A program made the translations under genes and the position numbers. The notes below the pieces were generated by a model. It searched no databases. It worked only from the letters and a program-made list of their open reading frames with translations, and was not told the origin of the DNA. Below are positions 16,829-27,069 of a stretch of DNA of 64,000 nt, one piece after another. The stretch spans positions 62,001-126,000 of the forward strand of contig NZ_JACHLU010000007.1 in NCBI RefSeq assembly GCF_014204625.1, written 5' to 3'. How positions within the stretch are numbered: the first letter of the stretch is position 1; every line of letters starts with the position of its first letter. Source of the stretch: Gillisella vitis. GTDB lineage: Bacteria > Pseudomonadota > Alphaproteobacteria > Rhizobiales > Rhizobiaceae.

Positions 16829-18463
16829 TTATTCCGCCGGTTGCATGGTTGGAGGCACAGCAGCCTGACCAATGGGCGCTTCATCACGCTGATGTCCAAG
16901 AATTGTCATTGCGACGTTGTAGGCCATGATCAGACCGCCAGCGAGATAGAGACCACCCCCTATGGCGCGCATCACATAGTATGGGAACATCGCCTTCACG
17001 GTTTCCGCAAACGAATAGACCAGGAAGCCCTGCGAGTCATATTCGCGCCACATCAGCCCCTGTTGAATACCGGCAACCCACAGGACCGCGGCGTAAACAA
17101 CGATGCCAAGCGTCGAAAGCCAGAAGTGCCAGTTCACCAGCCGCATCGAATAGAGGCGATCCCGCTGCCACAGCTTTGGTGTGAGATAATAGACCGCGCC
17201 AAAGGTGATCATGCCCACCCAGCCAAGCGCGCCGGAATGCACGTGGCCAATTGTCCACTCGGTATAATGGCTCAGCGAGTTGACCGTTTTGATCGACATC
17301 ATCGGGCCTTCAAAGGTTGACATTCCGTAGAACGCAATGGCCATCACCATCATGCGGATGATTGGGTCCGTTCGCAGCTTGTCCCATGCACCAGAGAGCG
17401 TCATCAGGCCATTGATCATACCGCCCCATGAGGGCATCCACAGCATGATGGAAAACACCATACCCAAAGTCTGCGCCCAATCGGGCAGCGCGGTATAATG
17501 CAGATGGTGCGGACCGGCCCAGATATACATGAAGATCAGCGCCCAGAAGTGGATGATCGACAGGCGATAGGAATAGACTGGGCGGTTGGCCTGCTTGGGT
17601 ACAAAATAATACATCATGCCGAGGAAGCCAGCAGTCAGGAAAAAGCCCACGGCATTATGGCCGTACCACCATTGCGTCAGCGCATCCTGCACCCCGGAAA
17701 ATGCCGAATAACTTTTGACACCGAGGAAGGACACGGGAATTGCCAGATTGTTAACAATATGCAGCATGGCAATAGTGACGATGAATGCCAGATAGAACCA
17801 GTTGGCCACATAAATATGCGGCTCTTTGCGCTTCAGGATTGTGCCCAGGAACACCAGAAGATAGGCAACCCAGACAATCGTTAACCAGAGATCAACATAC
17901 CATTCCGGCTCGGCATATTCGCGTGCTTGGGTGATACCAAGAACATAACCGCTGGCCGCCATAACGATGAAGAAATTATAGCCCCAAAACACAAACCAGC
18001 CGAGCGAGCCACCAAACAGTCGTGTGCGACAGGTGCGCTGCACCACATAAAGCGATGTGCAGATCAGTGCATTGCCGCCAAAGGCAAAAATAACCCCGGA
18101 GGTATGCACAGGCCGCAAGCGGCCAAAATTGAACCAGGGGCCAAAATTAAGCTCAGGCCAGGCCAGTTGCAGAGCAACGACAACGCCGACAAGAAAGCCA
18201 ACAACACCCCAGAACACAGTGGCGATGACGCCGTAGCGTATAACCTCGTCAAAATATTCGGTCTGGCTGGCAACAGCCTGTTTCGCAGCCGCTGTTACAG
18301 GGGCAAACTTGATATGGCGTAACATGAAAACTGTGCTGATCAGCAGCACAATGAAGGCAACCCACATATGGGCAGCAAACAGACTGTCATAGGCGAAACC
18401 CGCCCCGAGCAGCGCGGCGAAGGTCAAAATAACCAGCCCGATCGTCTCGAACGTATAATTCAT
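16829..18463 (-). CDS. ccoN: cbb3-type cytochrome c oxidase subunit I (catalytic)
   Basis: A 544-residue haem-copper oxidase core of about twelve membrane segments. It reduces O2 to water with high affinity while pumping protons. Recognisable stretches are [40 protein letters not shown] (CuB histidine region), [17 protein letters not shown] and [21 protein letters not shown] (haem ligands). It is the first gene of the ccoNOQP operon. An FNR/FixK-type box lies about 200 bases upstream, fitting micro-oxic induction. Confidence 0.97.
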   Translation of the reverse strand: MNYTFETIGLVILTFAALLGAGFAYDSLFAAHMWVAFIVLLISTVFMLRHIKFAPVTAAAKQAVASQTEYFDEVIRYGVIATVFWGVVGFLVGVVVALQLAWPELNFGPWFNFGRLRPVHTSGVIFAFGGNALICTSLYVVQRTCRTRLFGGSLGWFVFWGYNFFIVMAASGYVLGITQAREYAEPEWYVDLWLTIVWVAYLLVFLGTILKRKEPHIYVANWFYLAFIVTIAMLHIVNNLAIPVSFLGVKSYSAFSGVQDALTQWWYGHNAVGFFLTAGFLGMMYYFVPKQANRPVYSYRLSIIHFWALIFMYIWAGPHHLHYTALPDWAQTLGMVFSIMLWMPSWGGMINGLMTLSGAWDKLRTDPIIRMMVMAIAFYGMSTFEGPMMSIKTVNSLSHYTEWTIGHVHSGALGWVGMITFGAVYYLTPKLWQRDRLYSMRLVNWHFWLSTLGIVVYAAVLWVAGIQQGLMWREYDSQGFLVYSFAETVKAMFPYYVMRAIGGGLYLAGGLIMAYNVAMTILGHQRDEAPIGQAAVPPTMQPAE

Positions 18464-18662
18464 TGTTGGCGTCCCCCAACGGCTTGGTGTCCAGAGCGGC
18501 CCTTTTCCTCACAGAAATACAGGCGGCTCCAATGTGCAGTGTTACAGCGCCGTGCCGATGTTGATCCAAACATCCACTGGCGCTGCTCCGCGTAAAATCA
18601 CCGGCATGACCGTGCAACCTTTGCGTCGTGTTGTTTTGTGCCATCAACGCGGACCACCAACC

Positions 18663-18676
18663 TTGATTCAAATCAA
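18663..18676. promoter_or_regulatory. FNR/FixK-type box between ccoN and the hemerythrin-like gene
   Basis: TTGATTCAAATCAA is a perfect match to the TTGAT-N4-ATCAA palindrome bound by FNR/FixK proteins. It is centred about 206 bases upstream of the ccoN ATG and about 134 bases upstream of the hemerythrin-like ATG, so it may serve either or both directions. Confidence 0.88.
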
Positions 18677-18803
18677 GGCAAGGCAACTGCGGATTAGAGA
18701 TAGATAATATCTTGTCGCCTGACAAAATTCGCCCCCTGCGAAATCCGCATGGACGGAGCTTGGCAATCGACGTGGAGCGCGATAGCCATAGATGGAGATG
18801 AAA

Positions 18804-19310
18804 ATGCTGCGCAGTATCGAACCAAACCATCCGGCTGAGGACTCACAGCATCATCTCTCGACCCTGCCCCCTTGTCGTACCAGTCTGGAATGGCTTCAGC
18901 GCGCCCATACGGAACAGTTGGCGCTCTGTGCTCAGCTCGAAGACATCGCCGATTCGCTGCCCGCCAATGTCGATCCGCAAAAATGCCTTTATGCCGCCAG
19001 AGCCCTCAACCCTTTGATCAAGGGCGTGCATAATTACGAGGAAAAAATCCTGTTTCCGTGGTTGGAAAACATATCAGATATTCAGCCAGCCCTTCGGGAA
19101 ACCTTGAACCGCCTGAAATTCGAGCATTGCGAGGATGCCTGCTTTGCCGAAGAGTTGACCGATACTTTGCTGCGTCTGGGCAGTGGCGAAACTGTCAACA
19201 TGGAAGCGACCGGCTATATGTTGCGCGGTTTTTTTGAAGCCTTGCGCCGCCACATCGCGTTTGAGCGCGAGCATATCCTGTCCAACCTTCAGGCGCGGGT
19301 GCATCAATAA
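18804..19310 (+). CDS. Hemerythrin-like HHE domain protein
   Basis: A 168-residue soluble four-helix protein with the spaced His/Glu ligands of a di-iron hemerythrin: HTEQL in helix 1, VHNYEEKILFPWLE in helix 2, FEHCEDACFAEEL in helix 3 and RHIAFEREHIL in helix 4. Such proteins bind O2 or NO, or handle iron. ATG 18804 is chosen because GGAG lies six to seven bases upstream; an ATG four codons earlier has no ribosome site. It is divergent from ccoN and shares the intergenic FNR-type box, which suggests expression at low oxygen. The exact ligand it binds is not known. Confidence 0.82.
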   Translation: MLRSIEPNHPAEDSQHHLSTLPPCRTSLEWLQRAHTEQLALCAQLEDIADSLPANVDPQKCLYAARALNPLIKGVHNYEEKILFPWLENISDIQPALRETLNRLKFEHCEDACFAEELTDTLLRLGSGETVNMEATGYMLRGFFEALRRHIAFEREHILSNLQARVHQ

Positions 19311-19336
19311 TCAAAGCATAAAGAGCGTTGCTACAA

Positions 19337-19368
19337 AAAAATCCGCAACCATATGGCAGCGGATTTTT
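19337..19368. terminator. Bidirectional terminator
   Basis: AAAAATCCGC and GCGGATTTTT pair around ATATGG-containing loop sequence, with A-rich and T-rich flanks. It separates the convergent hemerythrin-like and DAHP synthase genes. Confidence 0.8.
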
Positions 19369-19411
19369 ATTTTTCACGACGCATTGGTGATGCGCATGAC
19401 GTAAAGTTCTA

Positions 19412-20788
19412 TCAGGCGTTTGCAGCCTTCAAGCGCTTTTCATCCCGGCCACCCTTCATACGCTCGGCCAGCAGGAAGGCCAGTTCCAGCGCCTGATCGG
19501 CGTTGAGACGCGGATCGCAATGGGTGTGATAACGATCCTGCAAATCTTCAGCAGACACCGCACGAGCGCCACCGGTGCATTCCGTCACATCATTGCCGGT
19601 CATCTCGATATGGATGCCGCCTGGATGTGATCCTTCCGAACGATGAATCTGGAAGAAGCTTTCCACTTCCGACAGAACACGTTCAAACGGACGGGTCTTG
19701 TAATTGTTGAGCGTGATGGTGTTGCCATGCATCGGGTCACACGACCAGACCACCTTGCGGCCCTCTCGTTCAACAGCCCTGATCAGACGCGGCAGATGAT
19801 CCGCCACCTTGTCATGACCAAAACGGCAAATCAGCGTCAGACGACCGGCTTCATTGTGTGGATTGAGAATATCAATCAGGTTCAACAAGTCATCGGCCTG
19901 CAAGGACGGGCCGCATTTCAAGCCAAGCGGGTTCTTGATGCCGCGGCAATATTCCACATGGGCGTGGTCAGCCTGCCGGGTACGATCACCAATCCAGATC
20001 ATATGGCCGGACGTGGCATAAACATCACCGGAAGTCGAATCAACGCGGGTCAAGGCTTCTTCATAGCCAAGCAGCAGGGCTTCGTGGCTGGTGAAGAAAT
20101 CGGTTTCGCGCAGGCCAGCATGATTTTCCGAATTGATACCCACAGCCTTCATGAAGTCCATGGTTTCTGTGATTCGGTCGGCCAGCTTGCGGTAACGCTC
20201 ACCTTGCGGGCTATCCTTGACGAAGCCGAGCATCCACTGATGCACGTTTTCCAGATTGGCATAACCACCCATGGAGAAGGCGCGCAACAGATTGAGCGTT
20301 GCTGCCGACTGGCGATAGGCCATCAACTGGCGACGCGGGTTTGGAATGCGCGATTCTTCGTTGAACTCGATGCCATTGATGATGTCACCGCGATAGCTTG
20401 GCAGCTCCACATCGCCCTGACGTTCCATATCAGACGAGCGCGGCTTGGCGAATTGACCCGCGATGCGGCCAACTTTAACCACAGGCAACTGGGCACCAAA
20501 GGTCAGAACCACAGCCATCTGCAAGAAGGCACGGAAAAAGTCGCGGATCGTATCCGCGCCATGTTCAGCAAAGCTTTCAGCGCAATCGCCACCCTGCAAC
20601 AGGAAGCCATTGCCTTCTGCCACATTGCCAAGAGCCTTTTTCAGCCTGCGCGCCTCGCCTGCAAACACCAGCGGCGGATAGGATGCGAGCTGCTGCTCGA
20701 CGGCTTTCAATGCATCTTGATCTGGATAGGCAGGAACCTGCTTGATTGGCTTCTGCCTCCAGCTCGTCGGGGTCCAATTTTGCGCCAT
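19412..20788 (-). CDS. Class II 3-deoxy-7-phosphoheptulonate (DAHP) synthase
   Basis: A 458-residue plant-type (class II) DAHP synthase that condenses phosphoenolpyruvate and erythrose 4-phosphate, the first step of aromatic amino-acid synthesis. Hallmarks are QGGDCAESF (metal-binding Cys region, about 70), [45 protein letters not shown] and [15 protein letters not shown]. The ATG at 20788 is preferred over a GTG three codons earlier; AGGTGAAGACA lies just upstream. It stands alone, between terminators. Feedback properties cannot be read from the sequence. Gene naming varies (aroF/aroG), so no symbol is given. Confidence 0.95.
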   Translation of the reverse strand: MAQNWTPTSWRQKPIKQVPAYPDQDALKAVEQQLASYPPLVFAGEARRLKKALGNVAEGNGFLLQGGDCAESFAEHGADTIRDFFRAFLQMAVVLTFGAQLPVVKVGRIAGQFAKPRSSDMERQGDVELPSYRGDIINGIEFNEESRIPNPRRQLMAYRQSAATLNLLRAFSMGGYANLENVHQWMLGFVKDSPQGERYRKLADRITETMDFMKAVGINSENHAGLRETDFFTSHEALLLGYEEALTRVDSTSGDVYATSGHMIWIGDRTRQADHAHVEYCRGIKNPLGLKCGPSLQADDLLNLIDILNPHNEAGRLTLICRFGHDKVADHLPRLIRAVEREGRKVVWSCDPMHGNTITLNNYKTRPFERVLSEVESFFQIHRSEGSHPGGIHIEMTGNDVTECTGGARAVSAEDLQDRYHTHCDPRLNADQALELAFLLAERMKGGRDEKRLKAANA

Positions 20789-20908
20789 TGTCTTCACCTA
20801 CGCTATATCCTGACCGTCCTTACGACCAGCTTTGATGGGGCGGCTTATAAACGGTTCATCATGCCTTGGAAAGCGCTACTTACCAGCAATTGAGCTTTCC
20901 TGACGATG

Positions 20909-20936
20909 AAACGGGCCGATAAAACCGGCCCGTTCT
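20909..20936 (-). terminator. Terminator downstream of gor
   Basis: ACGGGCCG and CGGCCCGT form a stem around ATAAAAC. On the minus strand it lies about 25 bases after the glutathione reductase stop. Confidence 0.75.
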
Positions 20937-20957
20937 TTTCATGCTCACAGCAAAACC

Positions 20958-22346
20958 TCAAACACGCTCGCCGTTGCGCACCCGATAGCTGGGACTATAC
21001 ATGGTGACCAGCTCTTCAGCAGCCGTGGGATGCACCGCCATGGTACGGTCGAAATCATCCTTGGTGCAGCCAGCTTTCAATGTAATGCCCAGAAGTTGCG
21101 CCATTTCTCCAGCATCATGACCCAGAATATGCGCACCAACCACTTTGCGATCATCCGCATTGACGATCAGCTTCATGATGACCTTTTCAGCCCGACCGGA
21201 GAGTGTCGCCTTCATCGGCCGGAATTCTGCCTTGTAAACTTCAATCTCCGTAAAAGCTTTGGCCGCCTGCTCTTCGGACAGGCCAACCGTGCCAATTTCC
21301 GGCTGCGAAAACACCGCCGTAGCAATCAGATCATGATCCGGTGAGGTCGGATTGTTCTTATATTCTGTCTCGATAAAGCACATGGCCTCATGGATAGCCA
21401 CAGGAGTCAATTGCACCCGGTCCGTTACATCGCCAAGCGCGAAAATGCTCGGCACATTGGTGCGCGAATATTGATCGACAACAATCGCGCCACGCTCGTT
21501 GACAACAACGCCTGCGGTTTCCAGCCCCAGACCCTTGGTGTAGGGATCGCGGCCCAGCGCCAGCATCACCTGATCGGCCACCAACGTGCCGTTGCGAAGA
21601 GTGCGGACATTCAATGCGCCAGACCCGTCTTTGGAAACCTCTTCAATCACATCCGTGCAGAGAATGCGGATGCCCTTGGCCTCCATGGCCTGATGCAATC
21701 CACGGCGAATATCCTGATCGAAACGCGACAGGATTTCCTTGCCGCGATAGATGAGTGTCGTTTCAACACCAAGACCGTGGAAAATATTGGCAAACTCGAC
21801 CGCAATATAACCGCCGCCCGCAATCACGATCGAACGGGGCAATGCATCCAGATGGAAAGCCTCGTTCGAGGAAATGCACAGCTCATGACCCGGCAAGGCC
21901 ACATGATGATTGGCCTCGCCACCGACCGCAATAATAATGCGCTCTGCGGTGACAACCCTGCCTGTTTTGACAATCCGTACGCTGTTCGGGCCTGCGATTT
22001 CAGCGCGGCTTTCGATCTGTTCTGCGCCCGCATTGGTCAATCCCTTGCGATAGAGACCCTCCAGACGGGCGATTTCCTGATCCTTGGCGGCAATCAGCTT
22101 TTTCCAGTCAAAACTGCTTGCGCCCACTGTCCAGCCGAAGCCCACAGCATCTTCAAAATGCTCATGAAACTGCGAGGCATAGACAAACAGTTTTTTCGGC
22201 ACACAACCGCGAATAACACAGGTGCCGCCAAATCGGTATTCTTCTGCAATCGCAACCTTTTTGCCCATGGATGCGGCCAGACGGGCGCTTCGGACGCCAC
22301 CGGAACCGCCGCCGATGACAAACAGATCATAATCAAAAGATGACAT
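20958..22346 (-). CDS. gor: Glutathione-disulfide reductase
   Basis: A 462-residue flavoprotein that reduces oxidised glutathione with NADPH. The FAD fold is VIGGGSGGVRSARLAA (about 9-24), the redox disulfide is in GGTCVIRGCVPKK, the NAD(P)H fold is IAGGGYIAVEFANI, and the C-terminal active-site pair is in AVHPTAAEELVTM. The ATG at 22346 has CAGGAGTTTACC directly upstream; 13 extra upstream codons are not likely used. The pattern GCVPKK with YHVA-type interface residues favours Gor over dihydrolipoamide or mercuric reductases. Confidence 0.93.
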   Translation of the reverse strand: MSSFDYDLFVIGGGSGGVRSARLAASMGKKVAIAEEYRFGGTCVIRGCVPKKLFVYASQFHEHFEDAVGFGWTVGASSFDWKKLIAAKDQEIARLEGLYRKGLTNAGAEQIESRAEIAGPNSVRIVKTGRVVTAERIIIAVGGEANHHVALPGHELCISSNEAFHLDALPRSIVIAGGGYIAVEFANIFHGLGVETTLIYRGKEILSRFDQDIRRGLHQAMEAKGIRILCTDVIEEVSKDGSGALNVRTLRNGTLVADQVMLALGRDPYTKGLGLETAGVVVNERGAIVVDQYSRTNVPSIFALGDVTDRVQLTPVAIHEAMCFIETEYKNNPTSPDHDLIATAVFSQPEIGTVGLSEEQAAKAFTEIEVYKAEFRPMKATLSGRAEKVIMKLIVNADDRKVVGAHILGHDAGEMAQLLGITLKAGCTKDDFDRTMAVHPTAAEELVTMYSPSYRVRNGERV

Positions 22347-22426
22347 GGTAAACTCCTGGCAGGAAGGCGCTGAAACGCTCATCATACATGGGCATCAGCA
22401 GGGTAAAATGAAAGGCCGGCAAAAGA

Positions 22427-22450
22427 AAAGCCCGGAATGATCCGGGCTTT
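22427..22450 (-). terminator. Terminator downstream of the DUF2059 gene
   Basis: AAAGCCCGGA and TCCGGGCTTT pair around ATGA. It lies about 22 bases after the DUF2059 stop on the minus strand. Confidence 0.8.
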
Positions 22451-22472
22451 CAAGACGATCCCGATCCGAAGA

Positions 22473-23066
22473 TCAAGGCTTTGCGGGAGCCGGCGCAGGC
22501 GCAGGTGCTGCTGGTGCCGGAGCCTCAACCTGCGGCATTTCCGACTTCAACTCGTTTCCGGCAACCTTGACCAAAGCGTCATTGGTATTCTTTTCAAGAT
22601 CACGGGCGATGCCAGAGGCCCAGATGTCTGCGGCCTTGCCAAGCTCACGATTGGCCACAGGCTGATCACTGATCAGCTTCTTGCCAGCAGGGCTGTTAAA
22701 GAAGGTGGCAATCTGCTTCAGCTCATCCTGAGTGAAAGCCTTGGCGTAAACAATAGCGGCTTCTTTTTCGAGATCGCCACGGCGAGCAGCAAGGGCAATC
22801 GCCTGCTTGTCCACCGTGGAGTTGATCTGCTCCTCCAGATTTGGATAGGATTGGATCAGCTGCCCCTTCAGACGTGCGGCAATATTGGGCAGAATGTTAT
22901 CAAAAACATTCGTGACACCCAGCGCGGTAATGGCGGACCGAGCAACATCGATCTGCGCATCAGTAAAGTCCTGCGCGCGGGCCGCTGGTCCGGCCAGAAG
23001 CGAAGCAGCGATAACCACACCGGCTGCAAAACGACCGATACCTTGATATTTGCTCATAAAACTCAT
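22473..23066 (-). CDS. Exported DUF2059 protein
   Basis: A 197-residue protein with a signal peptide (hydrophobic core about 12-26, probable cleavage after GPAARA). The mature helical domain contains FTQDELKQIATFFNSPAGKKLI, characteristic of DUF2059. It ends in an alanine/proline tail (EAPAPAAPAPAPAPAKP). The family is common in alphaproteobacteria and its function is unknown; a periplasmic location is predicted. The ATG at 23066 has CAGGAGC upstream. It lies downstream of rpiA on the same strand, about 100 bases away, and may be co-transcribed with it. Confidence 0.85.
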   Translation of the reverse strand: MSFMSKYQGIGRFAAGVVIAASLLAGPAARAQDFTDAQIDVARSAITALGVTNVFDNILPNIAARLKGQLIQSYPNLEEQINSTVDKQAIALAARRGDLEKEAAIVYAKAFTQDELKQIATFFNSPAGKKLISDQPVANRELGKAADIWASGIARDLEKNTNDALVKVAGNELKSEMPQVEAPAPAAPAPAPAPAKP

Positions 23067-23170
23067 GCTCCTGTTAGCTTCAAAAGCGCCGTGCGTTGAT
23101 TTTTCCGCACAGGCAAACTCACCCTATAATTTCACTGCATCATCCGCATCGGCTTCGACGCAAAAGAGCG

Positions 23171-23869
23171 TCAGGCCAAAGGCTCCATGACCCGTGCGCC
23201 AGACGGACCGGCAACAACGGCAAGCGTGGCAAGGCCTATAAACAGCCCGTGCTCGACAACACCCGGAATCGCATACAATGCTTCTGATAGCGCCACTGCA
23301 TCAGGAATGCGGCCAAAAGAAGCATCGAGAATCTGATGTCCACCATCCGTCATGAAAATCTCATCGCCCCATCTGCGCACAGACAGTTCACCCGACAGTC
23401 CAAGCCGCGACGCTGCCTTTTCAATGGCAATCCGGGTGGAAACCGCACCAAATCCATTGATCTCAATGGGCAAAGCAAAAGCACCCAGCGTTTCAACCAC
23501 TTTGGTTTCGTCAGCAATCACAATCATTTTGGCGGATGCGGCTGCGACAATTTTTTCTCTCAACAGCGCGCCGCCGCCGCCCTTGATGAGGCTCAGATGG
23601 TTATCAAGTTCATCGGCACCATCAATGGTGAGGTCCAGCTCAGGCAATTCATCCAGAGATTTGAGCGGCACGCCCAGCTCGACACAGAGCCTTGCCGTGC
23701 GCTCGGATGTGGGAACGCCCTCAACCTTGAAACCGCCCGCCACCTTCTCGGCCAGCAAGCGCACGAACTCCTCAGCCGTTGAACCTGTACCAATACCAAG
23801 CCGCATACCGTCTTCAACATAAGACAGCGCCACTTCGGCAGCCTTGATCTTCATCTGGCGAACGTCCAT
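23171..23869 (-). CDS. rpiA: Ribose-5-phosphate isomerase A
   Basis: A 232-residue enzyme interconverting ribose 5-phosphate and ribulose 5-phosphate in the pentose phosphate pathway. [10 protein letters not shown] (about 23-32) binds phosphate, DGADELD (about 83-89) holds the catalytic Asp region, and [13 protein letters not shown] is the lysine-containing active-site loop. The length is typical. It is divergent from gph across about 265 bases in which no other feature is obvious. Confidence 0.96.
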   Translation of the reverse strand: MDVRQMKIKAAEVALSYVEDGMRLGIGTGSTAEEFVRLLAEKVAGGFKVEGVPTSERTARLCVELGVPLKSLDELPELDLTIDGADELDNHLSLIKGGGGALLREKIVAAASAKMIVIADETKVVETLGAFALPIEINGFGAVSTRIAIEKAASRLGLSGELSVRRWGDEIFMTDGGHQILDASFGRIPDAVALSEALYAIPGVVEHGLFIGLATLAVVAGPSGARVMEPLA

Positions 23870-24134
23870 GCGCCAAGCGCTCCTCTAAGAAAACGGCGGG
23901 CCATCTCTATAAAGACCCAACATCGCCGTCAGACTGCATTCATACACTTTGCTTCGCGGCACGCCCGAAGCTGTTTCTCAAAACAGACGAAGCAAACGCT
24001 GTTTACACGCCTCGCCCTGCAAACGAAAGCCCCTTTTACTGTCGGCCCAACGTTGCATTTGTCAGCAGAAATGCCTACCCATTCTCCCTATCTTTCAGAT
24101 TTCCTCTATCTTTCAGATTTTAAAGAGAACGCAC

Positions 24135-24809
24135 GTGTCCCAGCCTACCATTGTCTTCGACCTCGACGGAACCCTGATCAATACGGCAAGCGATCTTGTG
24201 GCCAGCCTTAATCATACCATTGCGGCAGCCAATCTTGAAGCCGTCGGCCCGGATGATCTCAACCATCTTGTTGGTCATGGTGCCCGCGTGATGATCGAGC
24301 GCGCTTTTGCGCTCCGTGGCCATGCCCTTTCCGAGGATGACCTTCCGCCGCTGATGGAGCGATTTATTACCCATTACAAAGCCAATATGCCGGGTGAAAG
24401 CCAACCCTACGCTGGCCTGATCAACGCGCTGGACAGGCTGGAGAGCGCGGGCTTCAGGCTGGCGGTCTGCACCAATAAAATGGAAGGTCTGGCCCGCCCG
24501 CTTCTGGATGGACTTGGATTAACCCGCTATTTTGCAGCCATTACCGGCGGCGATACATTTGATGTGCGCAAGCCTGACGCTCAACACCTGCTTGGCACCA
24601 TTGAAAAGGCCGGTGGCAGCCCTCAGCGCGCCATCATGGTGGGCGACAGCCGCAACGATATTCTCGTTGCGCACAATGCCAATGTGCCCTCTATCGCCGT
24701 GCCTTTTGGCTATTCTGACGTCGATGTGGCAACGCTCAATCCGACTGTCATCATTGATCATTTCGATGAACTGACGGTGGAACTCGTGGAAAAGCTTTTG
24801 GCTCAATAG
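24135..24809 (+). CDS. gph: Phosphoglycolate phosphatase (HAD family)
   Basis: A 224-residue HAD phosphatase that would remove phosphate from 2-phosphoglycolate. HAD motif I is VFDLDGTLINT (about 7-17), motif II is AVCTNK, motif III is the Lys in VRKPDAQHL, and motif IV is MVGDSRNDILVA. The start is taken as GTG 24135, with AAAGAGAAC upstream, because the motif I strand begins six residues later; a longer frame would add 62 cysteine-rich residues unlike the family. Just upstream a 15-base sequence CTATCTTTCAGATTT is repeated twice (24088-24120). Substrate specificity within HAD enzymes is never certain from motifs. Confidence 0.85.
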   Translation: MSQPTIVFDLDGTLINTASDLVASLNHTIAAANLEAVGPDDLNHLVGHGARVMIERAFALRGHALSEDDLPPLMERFITHYKANMPGESQPYAGLINALDRLESAGFRLAVCTNKMEGLARPLLDGLGLTRYFAAITGGDTFDVRKPDAQHLLGTIEKAGGSPQRAIMVGDSRNDILVAHNANVPSIAVPFGYSDVDVATLNPTVIIDHFDELTVELVEKLLAQ

Positions 24810-24811
24810 CG

Positions 24812-24843
24812 AAAAGCCCGGAGTGTCCTCCGGGCTTTTTTTC
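24812..24843. terminator. Bidirectional terminator between gph and the L,D-transpeptidase gene
   Basis: AAAAGCCCGGAG and CTCCGGGCTTTT form a 12-base stem around TGTC, with T-rich flank on the plus strand. It starts two bases after the gph stop. Confidence 0.88.
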
Positions 24844-24870
24844 ATTCCTGATAACACGTGACCGAGCTGC

Positions 24871-26727
24871 TCAATCTTGCCCGGCGCGGGCAGCGGAGGT
24901 GGCAACAAACGCCTTGCGGGTTGCTTCATCACGGCCATAAACGTCATCGTAATAATGCACCACGCCATCCTTATCGGGCCATGCCGTGAAGTAAGCGACA
25001 TAGACCGGGAACTTCTGCGGCACTTGCACGGCACGGTTCTGGCCAGACGCAATCTGATTGTTGATGTCATCGACCGTGGTGCTCATCACGGCTGCTGCCA
25101 TCACACGAGGCTCTGAAAGACGCACGCAGCCATGGCTGAGGGCGCGCATGTCGCGCTTGAAAAAGCTCTTGGCCGGCGTGTCATGCATGTAGATGGCATG
25201 GGCATTGGGGAAGAGAATTTTCAAATCGCCCAAGGCGTTGTCACTGCTTGGCGGCTGGCGCACATCCACATCACTGGTGGTATTCCAGTTAATCTGCGAT
25301 GATTGAACCCGGCGTCCCTTGTAGCTGACCTCATAGCCAAGCCGGTCGAGATAGCTTGGGTCCTGACGCAGCTTAGGCAGCATTTCATTGACAATAATCG
25401 ACCTTGGAACGCCCCAGTAGGGGTTGAATTCCACCGTCTGAATCATGTCCTGAAAGAAATAGGTCTGATGACCGGGCGCTCCGACCACGACACGCATGGC
25501 CAATTGCTGCTGGTGATCGTTGATATAATAGGCCTGAAACGCAGGCTGATTGATAAACACATAACGCGGACCAAGATCGGCTGGCATCCAGCGCAACTGC
25601 TCCATGGCAACAACCAGTTTTTCAATCTTTTCTGCGTTGGAATGGCCAACCATGGTGCGAATGGTGGCAGGACCAATCACACCATCAGCCTTCAGACCGC
25701 GCTCTTTCTGGTAGCCCTCAACCAGCGTCACAAGCTCAGGCGTATACTCTGGCGTGCCGGTATAATTTGTCAGGGTCAGGGCATTGTCGGTCTTGAGCGC
25801 ATCGCTGCCATAGGCTTTCACCCCTGCAATGATATTCGGCAATTCCGGATTTGAACCGCCCGGCTTCAGGATACCCTTAAGATTGATGGAAACGGGCTGA
25901 ACCTGCTGCTGCTGATCTTCCGAAACAAGCTTTTTCAGCTCGGCCTTCAGAGCCAGAAACTGCGGATTGGATGGATCGCGGCCGCGCAGATAAGCACCCA
26001 CATCGGGACTCATGCGCAAAAGATCCAGCACAGGCTCCAGCGGCACCGGCTTGCGCTTGAAATCATGATAGCCAGAAATGCGGTTCGGATCGAGGCGACC
26101 CCGCACCGTATCCTGCACATAGGTCAGCATCTTTGCGGACAGTTCCAGCTCAAACTTCATCAGCGCCTGCTGGCGGGCATCGCCGTCCATACCCTCAAGG
26201 CCCTGCGGCAGCGTGACGGCATAATCAGCAGGGTCCAGACCAACCGTGTCGGCAATGGCAAGCGCATCCATAGCTGTCTTGGCCTTGGCAGCCACAGCAT
26301 TGCCACTCACCCAGATCAGTGCGCCCTTGTTGTTATAATAGGTCTGCACGGCCTGCGCCACTTCGGGCGAGGCTGTTACCTTGACCTGCGACATGGCCAG
26401 ATGCGCAACGGCAAGATCATGGTCGGCACCGAATGCGGCAATCGGTGTTGCCGGTGCGGTAATGGCAATCGCCTTCCGCGCATCGGGTTTATAGGTGTAA
26501 TAGCGCGGCGACGCAACTTTCGAGATTGGCTCTGGATCGGCCAATTGCGCTGGCGGTATCACTTCCGCCGGACGCACTTCCTGTCGCTTTTCTGATCGGC
26601 CACGCAACAAATCCATCAGCGTTGTCGCGCTGGCTGTGTGAGGCAGGCCAACGGCAAAGGTCGCTGTGGTCAAAAGGGCCACCGTCAGCGCCCTGCTCAG
26701 TAAAGGTTTTTGCAATTGCTTCCCCAT
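24871..26727 (-). CDS. Exported L,D-transpeptidase (YcbB/LdtD-like) with peptidoglycan-binding domain
   Basis: A 618-residue cell-wall enzyme that would form direct 3-3 peptide crosslinks or attach proteins to peptidoglycan. It starts with a signal peptide (about 1-34, ending SASAT-like at HTASATT). A scaffold region of about 90-310 follows, then a PG_binding_1 repeat (LVEGYQKERGLKADGVIGPA), then a YkuD catalytic domain. The active-site segment is HDTPAKSFF ... ALSHGCVRLSEP with catalytic Cys in HGCVRL. The order and length fit the large LdtD type that is prominent in rhizobia, whose walls are rich in 3-3 links. It is divergent from fumC. Confidence 0.92.
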   Translation of the reverse strand: MGKQLQKPLLSRALTVALLTTATFAVGLPHTASATTLMDLLRGRSEKRQEVRPAEVIPPAQLADPEPISKVASPRYYTYKPDARKAIAITAPATPIAAFGADHDLAVAHLAMSQVKVTASPEVAQAVQTYYNNKGALIWVSGNAVAAKAKTAMDALAIADTVGLDPADYAVTLPQGLEGMDGDARQQALMKFELELSAKMLTYVQDTVRGRLDPNRISGYHDFKRKPVPLEPVLDLLRMSPDVGAYLRGRDPSNPQFLALKAELKKLVSEDQQQQVQPVSINLKGILKPGGSNPELPNIIAGVKAYGSDALKTDNALTLTNYTGTPEYTPELVTLVEGYQKERGLKADGVIGPATIRTMVGHSNAEKIEKLVVAMEQLRWMPADLGPRYVFINQPAFQAYYINDHQQQLAMRVVVGAPGHQTYFFQDMIQTVEFNPYWGVPRSIIVNEMLPKLRQDPSYLDRLGYEVSYKGRRVQSSQINWNTTSDVDVRQPPSSDNALGDLKILFPNAHAIYMHDTPAKSFFKRDMRALSHGCVRLSEPRVMAAAVMSTTVDDINNQIASGQNRAVQVPQKFPVYVAYFTAWPDKDGVVHYYDDVYGRDEATRKAFVATSAARAGQD

Positions 26728-27069
26728 TCAGAAAGTCGCACGCAGGAATCAGACATAGATACCTGTTCTATTGGGCCGGTTCCCTAGCTGATTGTATCAG
26801 CATTGGGAAGTTTCTCGCGCTAAAAAGCCCGAAAAACCGGGTGTCAACTTTGTGTGACCCTCACGAGTCGGCACATGATTAACATGAGGGTAAGGTTAAG
26901 CCGCCAACTCGTTAATATTCAGTAACCATATTCAATTTCGCCACCAAAAAATCTTCACGTTTGCGTTGGTTCGCCCCCTTTGACGCAAACCCAAAAAACT
27001 TGCATTTATAACTCATATTTTATATCGGAGAGAGCATTCTCCACCCGTCTGACGATGAGGAAAACAGTC
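26728..27069. promoter_or_regulatory. Divergent intergenic region between the L,D-transpeptidase and fumC
   Basis: About 340 bases without a gene. It holds an interrupted inverted repeat, ACCCTCA at 26857-26863 and TGAGGGT at 26885-26891, which might be an operator or a weak hairpin. The fumC side is AT-rich. No consensus promoter was identified with confidence. Confidence 0.45.

Noticed and set aside
19643..20893. A 416-codon plus-strand frame opposite the DAHP synthase gene
   Set aside because: Antisense shadow of a complete, clearly identified class II DAHP synthase.
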